Part shown: one piece after another, positions 1 to 7,843 of the stretch | Layout of the letters: each line of letters starts with the position of its first letter | Numbering within the stretch: the first letter of the stretch is position 1 | NCBI RefSeq assembly: GCF_001424755.1 | Contig: NZ_LMRF01000001.1 | Location: 854,903 to 918,902 of the forward strand | Direction of reading: 5' to 3' | Length of the DNA: 64,000 nucleotides | From: Marmoricola sp. Leaf446 | GTDB lineage: Bacteria; Actinomycetota; Actinomycetes; Propionibacteriales; Nocardioidaceae | Program-made: the position numbers and the translations under genes | The notes under the pieces: model-generated | What the model was told of the DNA's origin: nothing | Databases searched by the model: none | The model's input: only the letters and a program-made list of their open reading frames with translations

Positions 1-1
1 G

Positions 2-595
2 CTGCGCGAGGAGGAGTCGGCCCGGGCCGGTCGCACCCTCGGCGTCCACGTCGAGCTCAAGCACGCGGCCCACCTCGCCGGCCTCGGGCTGGCGCTGCAC
101 GAGCCGCTGGTCGACCTGCTGCGAGCCCACCGGCTCACCACCGCGCTCGCGCCGCTGACCGTGATGGCCTTCGAGGCCGACGTGCTGCGCCGGCTGCGTC
201 GGGACGTCGACGTCGACCTGGTGCAGCTCGTCGACAAGGGGCAGTCCAAGGCGCTGCGGCGCGGCCGGCTGCACAAGGTGGGGGAGTACGCCACCGGCGT
301 CGGCCTGCACAAGCAGCTCGCGCTGCCCCGGGACGCCGACGACCGCAGCACCGGCCCCGGTCCGGCCGTGGAGCGGGTGCAGTCGCGTGGGCTCGACGTG
401 CTGGTCTGGACGCTGCGCAACGAGAACCGCCACCTGCCCGCCGAGCTGCGCGTCCCCGGCCCGCCCCGCCGCCACGGCCACGCCGACCTTGAGGTCGAGG
501 CCCTGCTCGCCCTCGGGGTCGACGGCCTGCTGTGCGACCACCCCGAGACCGCCCTCGCCGTGCGCGCGCGGCGTACGGCTGCGGTGGCGGTGTAG
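2..595 (+). CDS. Glycerophosphodiester phosphodiesterase, 3' part
   Basis: The gene enters from the left edge, so only the last 197 codons are visible. GDPD enzymes hydrolyse glycerophosphodiesters to glycerol-3-phosphate and an alcohol. The visible part shows the internal VELKH strand (family form E-x-K) near the start and the C-terminal GVDGLLCDHPETAL strand, which closes the TIM barrel in this family. The catalytic HRG/HRx segment would lie upstream of the window. It converges on the sigma factor gene, with 54 nt between the stops. Family assignment is firm; substrate and any signal peptide cannot be judged. Confidence 0.85.
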   Translation: MREEESARAGRTLGVHVELKHAAHLAGLGLALHEPLVDLLRAHRLTTALAPLTVMAFEADVLRRLRRDVDVDLVQLVDKGQSKALRRGRLHKVGEYATGVGLHKQLALPRDADDRSTGPGPAVERVQSRGLDVLVWTLRNENRHLPAELRVPGPPRRHGHADLEVEALLALGVDGLLCDHPETALAVRARRTAAVAV

Positions 596-649
596 CGCTC
601 CCCGAGGAGGGTGGCTGGCGGACCCGATCGATCCGGCCGGCCCGGAGGC

Positions 650-1561
650 TCAGCGGCCCTTGAGGTCGCCGACGTCGGAGCGGAGCTGGCCCAGGATGCG
701 GGTGAGCAGCCGGGAGACCTGCATCTGGGTGACGCCGATGCGGCTGGCGATCTCGCGCTGGGTGAGGCCCTCGTAGAACCGCATCGTCAGGATCTGGCGG
801 TCGCGGTCGGAGAGCGCCCGCAGCACCGGGCGCAGCACCAGCCGGGCCTCGGAGGCCTGGTGGTCGAGGTCGTCGAAGGGGAGCAGGTCGCCCAGCGTCG
901 TGAGGCCGTCGCCGCCCGCGGGGTGGTCGAGCGAGGCGGGCACGAAGCAGCCGTCGCTGGCCAGCGCCTCGATGACCGACGCCTCCGGCTCCTCGAGCCG
1001 GCGAGCGATCTCGGCGGGGAGGGGAGCGCGGCCGAGCTCGTTGGCCAGCTCGGCGTCGGCCACGTTGATGCGGGCCTGCAGCTCCTGGATGCGGCGCGGC
1101 GGTCGGATCATCCAGCCGTGGTCGCGGAAGTGCTTGCGCAGCTCGCCGCGGATGGTCGGCACGGCGTAGGACAGGAAGTCGTGGCCGGTGGTGACGTCGT
1201 AGCCGTTGGTCGCCTTGGTCAGCGCGAGCGCGGCCACCTGGCGCAGGTCGTCGAGCGGCACGCCGCGGGAGCGGTAGCGCTTGGCCTCGGCGTGGGCGAG
1301 CTCGAGGTGCAGCACGATCACCTGGTCGAGCAGCTGCTGCCGCTCCACGACCGACTCGGAGGCGAGCGCCAGCGTGAACAGCTCGCGGGTGCGCTCGTTG
1401 CGGGCCTGGCTGGCGTTGCTGCGGGCGACGGCTCGCCGGGCGGCACGGGTCTCCGGGGTGCTGGGAGCCGGGGTGGCGTCGTCGGGGCGCGCGTCGTCGA
1501 CCGTCGTGCGCGTCGTCGCGCTGCGGTCGGCGCCCGAAGGCGGTGGAGCAGTGGTGGTCAT
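650..1561 (-). CDS. RNA polymerase sigma factor, SigB/SigF/SigG type
   Basis: A 303-residue sigma-70-family factor that directs RNA polymerase to stress or developmental promoters. Region 2 (about residues 100-158) has the sequence from DLRQVAALALTKA through FLSYAVPTIRGELRKHFRD. Region 4 (about 250-295) contains LTQREIASRIGVTQMQVSRLL, typical of the SigB/F/G subfamily. The ATG at 1561 was chosen because residues from the upstream in-frame ATG (1681) are arginine- and proline-rich and unlike the family; ribosome-binding sequence is weak at both. No anti-sigma (RsbW-like) gene lies next to it, so its control must be encoded elsewhere. Which actinobacterial Sig paralogue it matches cannot be settled here. 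Confidence 0.9.
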   Translation of the reverse strand: MTTTAPPPSGADRSATTRTTVDDARPDDATPAPSTPETRAARRAVARSNASQARNERTRELFTLALASESVVERQQLLDQVIVLHLELAHAEAKRYRSRGVPLDDLRQVAALALTKATNGYDVTTGHDFLSYAVPTIRGELRKHFRDHGWMIRPPRRIQELQARINVADAELANELGRAPLPAEIARRLEEPEASVIEALASDGCFVPASLDHPAGGDGLTTLGDLLPFDDLDHQASEARLVLRPVLRALSDRDRQILTMRFYEGLTQREIASRIGVTQMQVSRLLTRILGQLRSDVGDLKGR

Positions 1562-1765
1562 CAGGCCACTCGACCTTGCTCTCCCGCGGGAGACAGGGTG
1601 CCGCGAGAACCCGTCGGGTCCCCAGGTGCCGGGTCGAGGTCTACAACCGGGCTCCCGCTGCCGTGACAGCAGCGCGTCCATGCACCATAGCCCACGAATC
1701 CGTCAAGTGGACGAACCGTCCAGTTTTTTGTTCAACCAGACGACAGGTGTTCACTCAGACGGGTC
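1562..1765. other. Spacer between sigma factor and acyl-CoA dehydrogenase genes
   Basis: About 200 nt, less GC-rich than its surroundings. On the minus strand it carries TTGACG and TATGGT only 11 nt apart, too close for a standard sigma-70 promoter, and a GGTTC...GGGCTAT pair with an unusual 19-nt spacing that is only loosely like SigF-type promoters. The sigma gene promoter is probably here, but it cannot be placed with confidence. Confidence 0.3.
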
Positions 1766-2917
1766 TCACAGCCCCAGGCTGCGCCCGATGATCTCCTTCT
1801 GGATCTCCGTCGTGCCGCCGTAGATCGTCGAGATCCGGCTGTCGAGGTAGGCCTTGGCGATGGGGAACTCCATCATGTAGCCGTAGCCGCCGTGGAGCTG
1901 GACGCCCTGGTTGACCAGCTTGTTCTGCAGCTCGGTGCACCAGTACTTCGCCATGGCGGCGTCGACCGCGGTCAGGTCGCCGGTGAGGTGCTTGCGCAGG
2001 CACTCGTCGAGGAACGCGCGGGCGACCCGGGTCTCGGTCGCCATCTCGGCCACGAGGAACCGGTTGTGCTGAAACTTGCCGATCGGCTTGCCGAACGCCT
2101 CGCGGGTCTTGGCGTAGTCCAGGCACATCGCGAGCACGGCCTCGCAGGCGGCGACGGCCTGCGCCGCGATGATCAGCCGCTCCTGGGGGAGGTTCATCAT
2201 CAGGTAGATGAAGCCCTCGCCCTCCTGGCCCAGGAGGTTCTCCTTCGGCACCCGCACGTCGGTGAAGGACAGCTCGGCGGTGTCCTGCGCGTGCAGGCCG
2301 ATCTTGTCGAGGTTGCGGCCGCGCTCGAAGCCCTCCATGCCGCGCTCCACGACGAGCAGGCTGATGCCCTTGTGGCCGGCGTCGGGGTCGGTGCGGGCCA
2401 CGACGATGACGAGGTCGGCGTTGATGCCGTTGGAGATGAAGGTCTTGGAGCCGTTGAGGACGTAGTGGTCGCCCTGGTCGACGGCCGTGGTGCGGACGCC
2501 CTGGAGGTCGCTGCCGGCGCCCGGCTCGGTCATCGCGATGGACGTGATGGTCTCGCCCGAGACGCAGCCGGGGAGCCACCGCTGCTTCTGCTCCTCGGTG
2601 CCGAGGCTGGTCAGGTAGGGGACGATGATGTCGCTGTGCACCGAGAACCCGGGCCCGCTGACGTTGGCCCGGGCCTGCTCCTCGGACAGGATGACGTGGT
2701 AGCGGAAGTCCTGCACGCCCGGGCCGCCGTAGGCCTCCGGGACGTCGAAGCACAGCAGCCCGGCCTCGCCCGCCTTGGTCCACAGCTCGCGCGGCACGAT
2801 GCCGTCGCGCTCCCACTGGTCGTGGTGGGGGACGACCTCGCGCTCGTAGAAGGTGCGCGCGGTCTTGCGGAAGTCCTCGTGCTCGTCGGAGTAGAGGGAC
2901 GCGGACGTCTCGGCCAT
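1766..2917 (-). CDS. Acyl-CoA dehydrogenase (long-chain-type)
   Basis: A 383-residue FAD enzyme that introduces the alpha-beta double bond in acyl-CoA during beta-oxidation. It has the family signature MTEPGAGSD (129-137), the LPQERL motif (243-248) followed by ACEAVL, and QLHGGYGYM. The C-terminal motif reads YGGTTEI, with Gly where medium-chain enzymes carry their catalytic Glu (YEGT). Long-chain ACADs share this feature and use a Glu on the ACE segment, so Glu259 is the likely base. The ATG at 2917 follows a GAGGACC ribosome-binding site. It is divergent from a MerR-family gene; the dyads between them suggest that regulator controls it. The exact chain-length preference is an inference. 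Confidence 0.9.
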   Translation of the reverse strand: MAETSASLYSDEHEDFRKTARTFYEREVVPHHDQWERDGIVPRELWTKAGEAGLLCFDVPEAYGGPGVQDFRYHVILSEEQARANVSGPGFSVHSDIIVPYLTSLGTEEQKQRWLPGCVSGETITSIAMTEPGAGSDLQGVRTTAVDQGDHYVLNGSKTFISNGINADLVIVVARTDPDAGHKGISLLVVERGMEGFERGRNLDKIGLHAQDTAELSFTDVRVPKENLLGQEGEGFIYLMMNLPQERLIIAAQAVAACEAVLAMCLDYAKTREAFGKPIGKFQHNRFLVAEMATETRVARAFLDECLRKHLTGDLTAVDAAMAKYWCTELQNKLVNQGVQLHGGYGYMMEFPIAKAYLDSRISTIYGGTTEIQKEIIGRSLGL

Positions 2918-2951
2918 GGGGTCCTCGCAGCGGATCGGGTCGGGCGGATGC

Positions 2952-2982
2952 TGACACCACCACTGTCACAGCAACGGTGTCA
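2952..2982. promoter_or_regulatory. Candidate operator: TGACA dyad plus extra half-site
   Basis: TGACA-N7-TGTCA is a perfect 17-bp inverted repeat at 2952-2968, followed after 9 nt by another TGTCA (2978-2982). It lies 35 nt upstream of the acyl-CoA dehydrogenase start and faces the divergent MerR-family gene. A 17-bp dyad is a common size for MerR-type operators; binding by the neighbouring regulator is an inference. Confidence 0.5.
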
Positions 2983-3031
2983 ACGATCAAGCGACGGGCG
3001 GTCGTCCGGCCGGCGGTGTCGTGGGCGACGT

Positions 3032-3048
3032 TGCCAGCAGGACTGGCA
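3032..3048. promoter_or_regulatory. Second candidate operator dyad
   Basis: TGCCAG-N5-CTGGCA is a perfect 17-bp palindrome that can also be read as TGCCA-N7-TGGCA, the same layout as the dyad at 2952-2968. The two centres are 80 bp apart. It lies just upstream of the MerR-type gene start (3100) and could mediate autoregulation. Confidence 0.45.
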
Positions 3049-3099
3049 CAGTGGGGCACGACGGTGCCGCTCGGTGCCGCGAACCGCGAGGAGGAACCG

Positions 3100-3882
3100 G
3101 TGGCCGAAGCCGCGCAGGAGGACCGCGAGCTCTACACCGTGGACGAGCTGGCGTCGGCGACCGGCACCACGGTGCGCACCACGCGGTACTACGCCGGGCT
3201 CGGCCTGATCCCGCCGCCGATCCGTCGCGGCCGGATGGCCTACTACACGACCCAGCACCGCGCCCGGCTCGACCTGGTGCGGGCCCTGCAGGACCACGGC
3301 TTCACGCTGGCCGCGATCGAGCAGTACCTCCGGCGGTTGCCCGACGACGCGGGCGTCGAGGACCTCGCGCTGCAGCGGGCGATGCTGACCTCGTGGGGCG
3401 GGGGCCGGCGCGAGCCGGTGACGCGGCGCCAGCTGGAGGCGCAGGCCGGTCGGGCGCTGGGCGACGACGACCTGGACCGCCTCGAGAAGATCTTCGCCGT
3501 ACGCCGGGACGGTGACCGCTTCGAGCTGCTGCCGGCCTTCGACGTGGCGCTCCGGCTCGACTCCCTCGACCTCCCGACGGACTCCCTCGAGGTGGCCTCG
3601 GAGGCGATCAACCGCCACATGGTCGCGCTGGCCGACGAGCTGACCGACGTGCTGCGCCACCGGGTGCTCAAGCCGTTCCGCGGCCGGGAGCACTCCGAGG
3701 CCGACACCGCCGCCTTCGAGCAGACGATGTCGCGGCTGCGGCAGCTGACCCTGGAGGCCGTCGTGGCCGGGTTCCAGCGAGCCGCCAACGACGTGATCAC
3801 CCGGTCGTTGGCGGTCCCGGAGGAGCCGGCCGGCCCGGCCGGCGCTCAGCCGCGCGGGACGACGGCCCAGAGCACCAGGTAG
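3100..3882 (+). CDS. MerR-family transcriptional regulator
   Basis: A 260-residue regulator with an N-terminal winged helix (about residues 12-78: YTVDELASATGTTVRTTRYY, then GLGLIPPP and RRGRMAYYT), typical of MerR proteins. The C-terminal 180 residues are helical and unassigned; no metal-binding cysteine cluster is present, so it is not a metal sensor of the classical kind. The GTG at 3100 is chosen because GAGGAGGAA precedes it by 5 nt; an upstream in-frame ATG at 2977 lies inside the operator region. It diverges from the acyl-CoA dehydrogenase gene, and a ligand such as an acyl-CoA is plausible but unproven. Its 3' end overlaps the convergent PspC gene by 37 nt. Confidence 0.88.
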   Translation: MAEAAQEDRELYTVDELASATGTTVRTTRYYAGLGLIPPPIRRGRMAYYTTQHRARLDLVRALQDHGFTLAAIEQYLRRLPDDAGVEDLALQRAMLTSWGGGRREPVTRRQLEAQAGRALGDDDLDRLEKIFAVRRDGDRFELLPAFDVALRLDSLDLPTDSLEVASEAINRHMVALADELTDVLRHRVLKPFRGREHSEADTAAFEQTMSRLRQLTLEAVVAGFQRAANDVITRSLAVPEEPAGPAGAQPRGTTAQSTR

Positions 3883-4097
3883 ACGAGCGGGCCGACGGGC
3901 AGCGTCAGCACCATGGCGAGCACCGCCAGCACGCGGACCACGGTGGGGTCCACGCCCAGGTAGGCGCCCACGCCGCCGCAGACCCCGGCCAGCGGGCCGT
4001 CGGTGCGGACCAGGCGGCGGTAGGGCGGGGCGGGCTGCTGGTGGTCCGTCGGGTGGCTGGTCGGGTACGTGGTCGGGTGCGTGGTCTGCTCGGTCAT
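3846..4097 (-). CDS. Small PspC-domain membrane protein
   Basis: An 83-residue protein: about 25 polar N-terminal residues rich in Thr, His and Pro, then one PspC domain (RLVRTDGPLAGVCGGVGAYL, then VDPTVVRVL) ending in a hydrophobic helix and VVPRG. PspC domains sit in the inner membrane and take part in envelope-stress sensing. The ATG at 4097 follows ACGAGGAGT and overlaps the upstream gene's TGA by 4 nt, so it is the last gene of a three-gene unit that diverges from the PspC-histidine kinase gene. The 3' end overlaps the MerR-type gene on the other strand. Confidence 0.82.
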   Translation of the reverse strand: MTEQTTHPTTYPTSHPTDHQQPAPPYRRLVRTDGPLAGVCGGVGAYLGVDPTVVRVLAVLAMVLTLPVGPLVYLVLWAVVPRG

Positions 4098-4438
4098 CGT
4101 GACTCCTCGTCGATGGTGCGGGTGGGGGTGAGCGGAGCGGTGTGCTCCAGGTCGTCGTGCAGGTCGTCGTGCAGGTCGTCGTGCAGGTCGTCGTGCAGCG
4201 GCGGCACCGGGTCGGGCTGCGGCCGACGGGCCCGGTTGCGGGCGCTGACCACGCTGGCCAGCAGGCCCAGGACCCCGGCCACGACGAGGACGCCGGGCAC
4301 CAGGAAGGCGACCTGGTCGGCGCCCACGGCGTCGGAGGCGACCAGCGCCCACACCGCCACGACGCCGAGGAACAGCAGCGCCATCACCAGGTGGGCGACC
4401 TTGACGGACCGGTGGGTGGCGGGGGAGGTGGTGCTCAT
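4094..4438 (-). CDS. Small membrane protein with LHDD repeats
   Basis: A 114-residue protein of unknown function. Residues about 14-33 and 44-64 form two membrane helices. The tail is polar and carries four tandem copies of Leu-His-Asp-Asp (81-96), encoded by a perfect 12-bp DNA repeat. Its ATG overlaps the upstream PspC gene's TGA by 1 nt and its TGA overlaps the downstream ATG, so the three genes are translationally coupled. The context implies a partner of the PspC stress system; no family was recognised. Confidence 0.7.
   Translation of the reverse strand: MSTTSPATHRSVKVAHLVMALLFLGVVAVWALVASDAVGADQVAFLVPGVLVVAGVLGLLASVVSARNRARRPQPDPVPPLHDDLHDDLHDDLHDDLEHTAPLTPTRTIDEESR
4149..4196. repeat. 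Four perfect 12-bp tandem repeats
   Basis: The unit AGGTCGTCGTGC is repeated four times without a mismatch inside the small membrane protein gene, where it encodes (LHDD)4 on the minus strand. Perfect identity of the copies suggests recent slippage expansion. Confidence 0.9.
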
Positions 4439-5706
4439 CAGGACTCCTCGGTCTGGACGGTGATCTGGCCGACCCGGGCGTCGACCTCGAGGTCGAGCAC
4501 GGGGACGTCGGGGGCCTGCTCCGAGGGTCCGACCCGGTCGGCGAGCACGGGGTTGAGGCCCTCGCGGTGCCGGTCGCCGATGTCGATGCTCCCGGCGTAC
4601 GCCACCTCGGCGTCGACGCGGACGGCGACGCCCTCGGGCACGAGGACCCGCGCCTCCCCGGCCGCGATCCGCACCGCGACACGGCGGCCGTCGAGCGCCC
4701 GTGGGTCGCCCACGTCGGTGAGGTCGAGGGTGAACAGCCCGTTGCCGTTCGTGTAGGAGGCCCGCACCGCGCCCGGGTCGGTCGGGACGACGTAGGTCTC
4801 GTCGGCGCGGACCGAGGAGCCGGCCGCGGCGTCCACCGCACTGGTGATCCCGAGCGCCAGGGTGGCGAGCAGGCCGAGCGCGACCAGGCCGCCGGGGCGG
4901 CCCACGAAGGCGCCGACCAGGAGCGCCACCGCGACGACGGCCAGCGCGAGGGCGGCGTACGCCGAGAGCAGCACGTCGTCGCCGACGTCGAGGATGCCGA
5001 GCACGCCGAGCGCGATGGCGACGAGCGCGACGGTGGGCCAGAACAGCACCAGGCCGGTACGCCGCGACCGCGGCGCGGGCGGGGTGGCGAAGCCCGCCGG
5101 GTAGGACCGCGTCGGGGGCATGGCCGCGGTCGGGGCGCCCCCGGGTGCGGCCGGCGCGCCGGAGCGGCTGTCGGCCGTGGGGGCGTTGCCCCACGGGGCG
5201 GGCGGCGGCGCGTCCTCGCGGTCGCGGCGCTGGCGGGCACTGCTGACCAGGGCGGCCACGACGAGCACGAGCAGCAGCAGCGGCACGGGTACGCCGAGGC
5301 CGACTCCCCAGCCCGAGCCCCAGCCGTCGCCGGCGAAGGGCGTACCCAGGACGATCAGCACCGCGAGCAGCCCGGCGACCAGCACCACCGCCCGTCGGCC
5401 CTCGGCGCCGACCTCGAGCGGCGCCCGGTCGCGGCCGTCCTCGGGCACGAACGCCCACACCGCGGCGTACACCAGCAGGCCGGCGCCGCCGAAGAGCGCG
5501 AGCACGGCGAGCAGCACGCGCACCACGGTGGGGTCGACGCCGAAGTGGCGGCCCAGCCCGCCGGCGACGCCGGCGAGGTAGCGGTCGGAGGTGGAGCGGG
5601 AGAGCCGGCCCAGGTCGCGCACCTGCTCGGTGCCGAGCCGGGGGCCGGGGTCGGTCTGGGTGGTGCCCTCGGTGGGGCGGTCTGCCTGGTCGTCCATGTC
5701 CACCAT
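4438..5706 (-). CDS. PspC-domain membrane protein with C-terminal beta domain
   Basis: A 422-residue protein. The N-terminal PspC domain (about residues 37-92: RYLAGVAGGLGRHFGVDPTVV, then WAFVPEDG) is followed by membrane helices (about 105-155), a Pro/Ala-rich linker, a second helical membrane block (about 215-290) and a C-terminal soluble region with strand-rich segments (GEARVLVPEGVAVRVDAEVA) like the LiaF/VraT cell-wall-response fold. It is the first gene of the three-gene minus-strand unit and diverges from the sensor kinase gene. In this type of cluster the protein probably senses or damps envelope stress. An alternative start is the ATG at 5697. Confidence 0.82.
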   Translation of the reverse strand: MVDMDDQADRPTEGTTQTDPGPRLGTEQVRDLGRLSRSTSDRYLAGVAGGLGRHFGVDPTVVRVLLAVLALFGGAGLLVYAAVWAFVPEDGRDRAPLEVGAEGRRAVVLVAGLLAVLIVLGTPFAGDGWGSGWGVGLGVPVPLLLLVLVVAALVSSARQRRDREDAPPPAPWGNAPTADSRSGAPAAPGGAPTAAMPPTRSYPAGFATPPAPRSRRTGLVLFWPTVALVAIALGVLGILDVGDDVLLSAYAALALAVVAVALLVGAFVGRPGGLVALGLLATLALGITSAVDAAAGSSVRADETYVVPTDPGAVRASYTNGNGLFTLDLTDVGDPRALDGRRVAVRIAAGEARVLVPEGVAVRVDAEVAYAGSIDIGDRHREGLNPVLADRVGPSEQAPDVPVLDLEVDARVGQITVQTEES

Positions 5707-5843
5707 CGTGGTCGGGCGGGCACCCCCGCACCATCGGGGACGACCCTGGTCCGACCCCGGGTGCCCGGGGGTCGACCCCCGGCGCCGGACCGGGGTCGCT
5801 CCCGATGCCGGGGGAGGCCCCGGGGTGTCACGATGGACCGGAC

Positions 5844-7163
5844 ATGAGCCCGGACACGAGCACCGTCCTGCCCCCGCACCCCGGGTCCCGCCCCGGGGCG
5901 GCGCCGCGCCGCGCCTACCGGGCGACCGACGAGGCCCTGCTGGGCGGCGTGGCCGCCGGCCTGGCGCGCCACCTGCGGCTCCCGGTCTCGCGGGTGCGGA
6001 TCGCGATGCTCGCGCTGGTGGTGCTCGGCGGCTTCGGCGCGGTGCTGTACGCCGCGCTGTGGCTGGTGCTGCCCGCCCGCCGCGACGGCGCCGGCGGCAC
6101 GCCGGGGCTCGACGCCGCCACCCGGCAGGGCCGGCGCAGCGGCGGGCGTGCCCGCCGGCTGATCGACCACGGCCCGCTCGTGGCGGTCGGGGCCATCGCC
6201 GCGGGCGTGCTGCTGCTGCTCACCCTGGTCACCGGCCGCACGCTCGCGGTCGCCCCGCTCGTCATCGGGGCCGCCGGCCTGTCGGTGCTGTGGGTGCAGG
6301 CCGACCGGGCGCAGCGCGACCGGTGGCGCGACGACCGGCGCCGGGTCAACCCGGTGCGTGCCCTGGTCGGCGACGGGGGAGCGGCCGCGTGGCTGCGCCT
6401 GCTCGCCGGCACCTCGCTGCTCCTGGTCGCGGTCGTGGTGTTCGCGCTGCGCTCGGGCAGCCTGTCGGTGGCGCTCGACGTCGGCCTGGCCGCCGCGATC
6501 GCGATGGTCGGCATCGGGCTGGTGCTCGGGCCCTGGCTGGTGCGGCTCTCGGCCGACCTGAGCGAGGAGCGCGAGGCGCGGGTGCGCTCGGAGGAGAGGT
6601 CCGACGTGGCCGCGCACCTGCACGACTCGGTGCTGCAGACCCTGGCCCTGATCCAGCGCTCGGCCGCCGACCCGGCCACGGTGTCGCGGTTGGCCCGGGC
6701 CCAGGAGCGCGACCTGCGCGCCTGGCTGTTCCAGAGCGACGAGCCCGGCCCGACCACCCTGGCCGGCGAGCTGCGCGCCGTGGCCGCGGAGGTCGAGGAC
6801 GTGCACGGCGTCCCGGTCGAGGTGGTCTGCGTCGGCGACGCCCCGCTCACCGAGGCCGACCGGCCGCTGGTGCTGGCCGCCCGCGAGGCGGTGGCCAATG
6901 CGGCCCGGCACTCCGGGGCCGCCACCGTGGACGTCTACGCCGAGACCACCCCGCGCTGCATCGAGGTCTTCGTGCGCGACCGCGGCCGCGGGTTCGACAT
7001 CACCGCCGTGCCCGAGGACCGCCACGGGCTGCGCCACAGCATCGAGTCGCGGATGTCCCGCCACGGGGGCCGGGCCGAGGTCCGCAGCACCCCCGGCAGC
7101 GGCACCGAGGTCCGGCTCGCCATGCCCCGTCCCCCGCACGACCCGTACCAGGAGGCACCGTGA
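5844..7163 (+). CDS. PspC-domain sensor histidine kinase
   Basis: A 439-residue membrane kinase. Residues about 25-80 form a PspC domain (ATDEALLGGVAAGLARHL), followed by four more hydrophobic helices to about residue 235. The dimerisation and phosphotransfer segment carries LHDSVLQTL, with His260 the likely phosphorylated residue of the HisKA_3/HPK7 type. The ATPase domain shows the N box (REAVANAARHSG) and DRGRGFD. The ATG at 5844 was preferred to the one at 5805 because the PspC domain sits near the N-terminus in homologues. The stop overlaps the response regulator start by 4 nt, forming a two-component pair. Confidence 0.92.
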   Translation: MSPDTSTVLPPHPGSRPGAAPRRAYRATDEALLGGVAAGLARHLRLPVSRVRIAMLALVVLGGFGAVLYAALWLVLPARRDGAGGTPGLDAATRQGRRSGGRARRLIDHGPLVAVGAIAAGVLLLLTLVTGRTLAVAPLVIGAAGLSVLWVQADRAQRDRWRDDRRRVNPVRALVGDGGAAAWLRLLAGTSLLLVAVVVFALRSGSLSVALDVGLAAAIAMVGIGLVLGPWLVRLSADLSEEREARVRSEERSDVAAHLHDSVLQTLALIQRSAADPATVSRLARAQERDLRAWLFQSDEPGPTTLAGELRAVAAEVEDVHGVPVEVVCVGDAPLTEADRPLVLAAREAVANAARHSGAATVDVYAETTPRCIEVFVRDRGRGFDITAVPEDRHGLRHSIESRMSRHGGRAEVRSTPGSGTEVRLAMPRPPHDPYQEAP

Positions 7164-7843
7164 GCGACCCCGTGAGCCACCCCGTCCCCACCGGCCGGCA
7201 CACCGTCGTGATCGTCGACGACCACGCGATGTTCCGGGCCGGTGTGCGTGCCGAGCTCGGCAGCAGCGTCACCGTGCTGGCCGAGGCCGCCGACGTCGAC
7301 GAGGCCGTCGCCGCGGTGCGGTCCCACCGGCCCGCGGTGGTGCTGCTCGACGTGCACCTGCCCGGAGGCGGCGGGGCCGAGGTGATGCGCCGGTACGCCG
7401 CGTCGCCGGGCGCCGTCGACGCCCCCACCCGCTTCCTCGCGCTGTCGGTCTCCGACGCCGCCGAGGACGTCATCGGCACCATCCGGGCCGGCGCGCGCGG
7501 CTACGTGACCAAGACCATCACCGGCCCCGAGCTGGTCGCCGCCATCGACCGGGTGGCCTCCGGTGACGCGGTGTTCTCGCCGCGGCTGGCGGGGTTCGTG
7601 CTCGACGCGTTCGCCGGCACCATCGAGGTCGCGGCGGTCGACGAGGACCTCGACCGGCTCACCGAGCGCGAGCGCGAGGTGATGCGGCTGATCGCGCGGG
7701 GCTACTCCTACCGCGAGGTCGGGGCCGAGCTGTTCATCTCCACCAAGACCGTCGAGACCCACATGTCCTCGGTGCTGCGCAAGCTGCAGCTCTCCTCGCG
7801 CCACGAGCTCACGAGGTGGGCCTCGGACCGGCGCCTGCTCTAG
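7160..7843 (+). CDS. LuxR/NarL-type response regulator
   Basis: A 227-residue regulator paired with the PspC kinase. The receiver domain has the acidic pair Asp20-Asp21, the phosphoacceptor Asp64 (VVLLDVHLPGG) and the conserved Thr/Lys region (VTKTITGPEL). The C-terminal LuxR helix-turn-helix runs from LTEREREVMRLIARG to KTVETHMSSVLRKL. The GTG at 7160 lies 4 nt after GGAGG and overlaps the kinase stop (GTGA). Likely targets are the divergent PspC genes, by analogy with similar clusters. The 3' end overlaps the convergent gene by 35 nt. Confidence 0.94.
   Translation: MSDPVSHPVPTGRHTVVIVDDHAMFRAGVRAELGSSVTVLAEAADVDEAVAAVRSHRPAVVLLDVHLPGGGGAEVMRRYAASPGAVDAPTRFLALSVSDAAEDVIGTIRAGARGYVTKTITGPELVAAIDRVASGDAVFSPRLAGFVLDAFAGTIEVAAVDEDLDRLTEREREVMRLIARGYSYREVGAELFISTKTVETHMSSVLRKLQLSSRHELTRWASDRRLL

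Noticed and set aside
1676..1700. TTGACG...TATGGT as a sigma-70 promoter for the sigma factor gene
   Set aside because: The hexamers are 11 nt apart, which is too close for a functional pair.
1740..1756. ACAGGTGTTCAC as an SOS box
   Set aside because: The left half (CGAAC) is missing; only the right half resembles a LexA site.
4149..4196. Tandem repeats as a CRISPR-like array
   Set aside because: The units are adjacent with no spacers and lie in frame inside a gene. No cas gene or spaced direct repeats were seen anywhere in the window.
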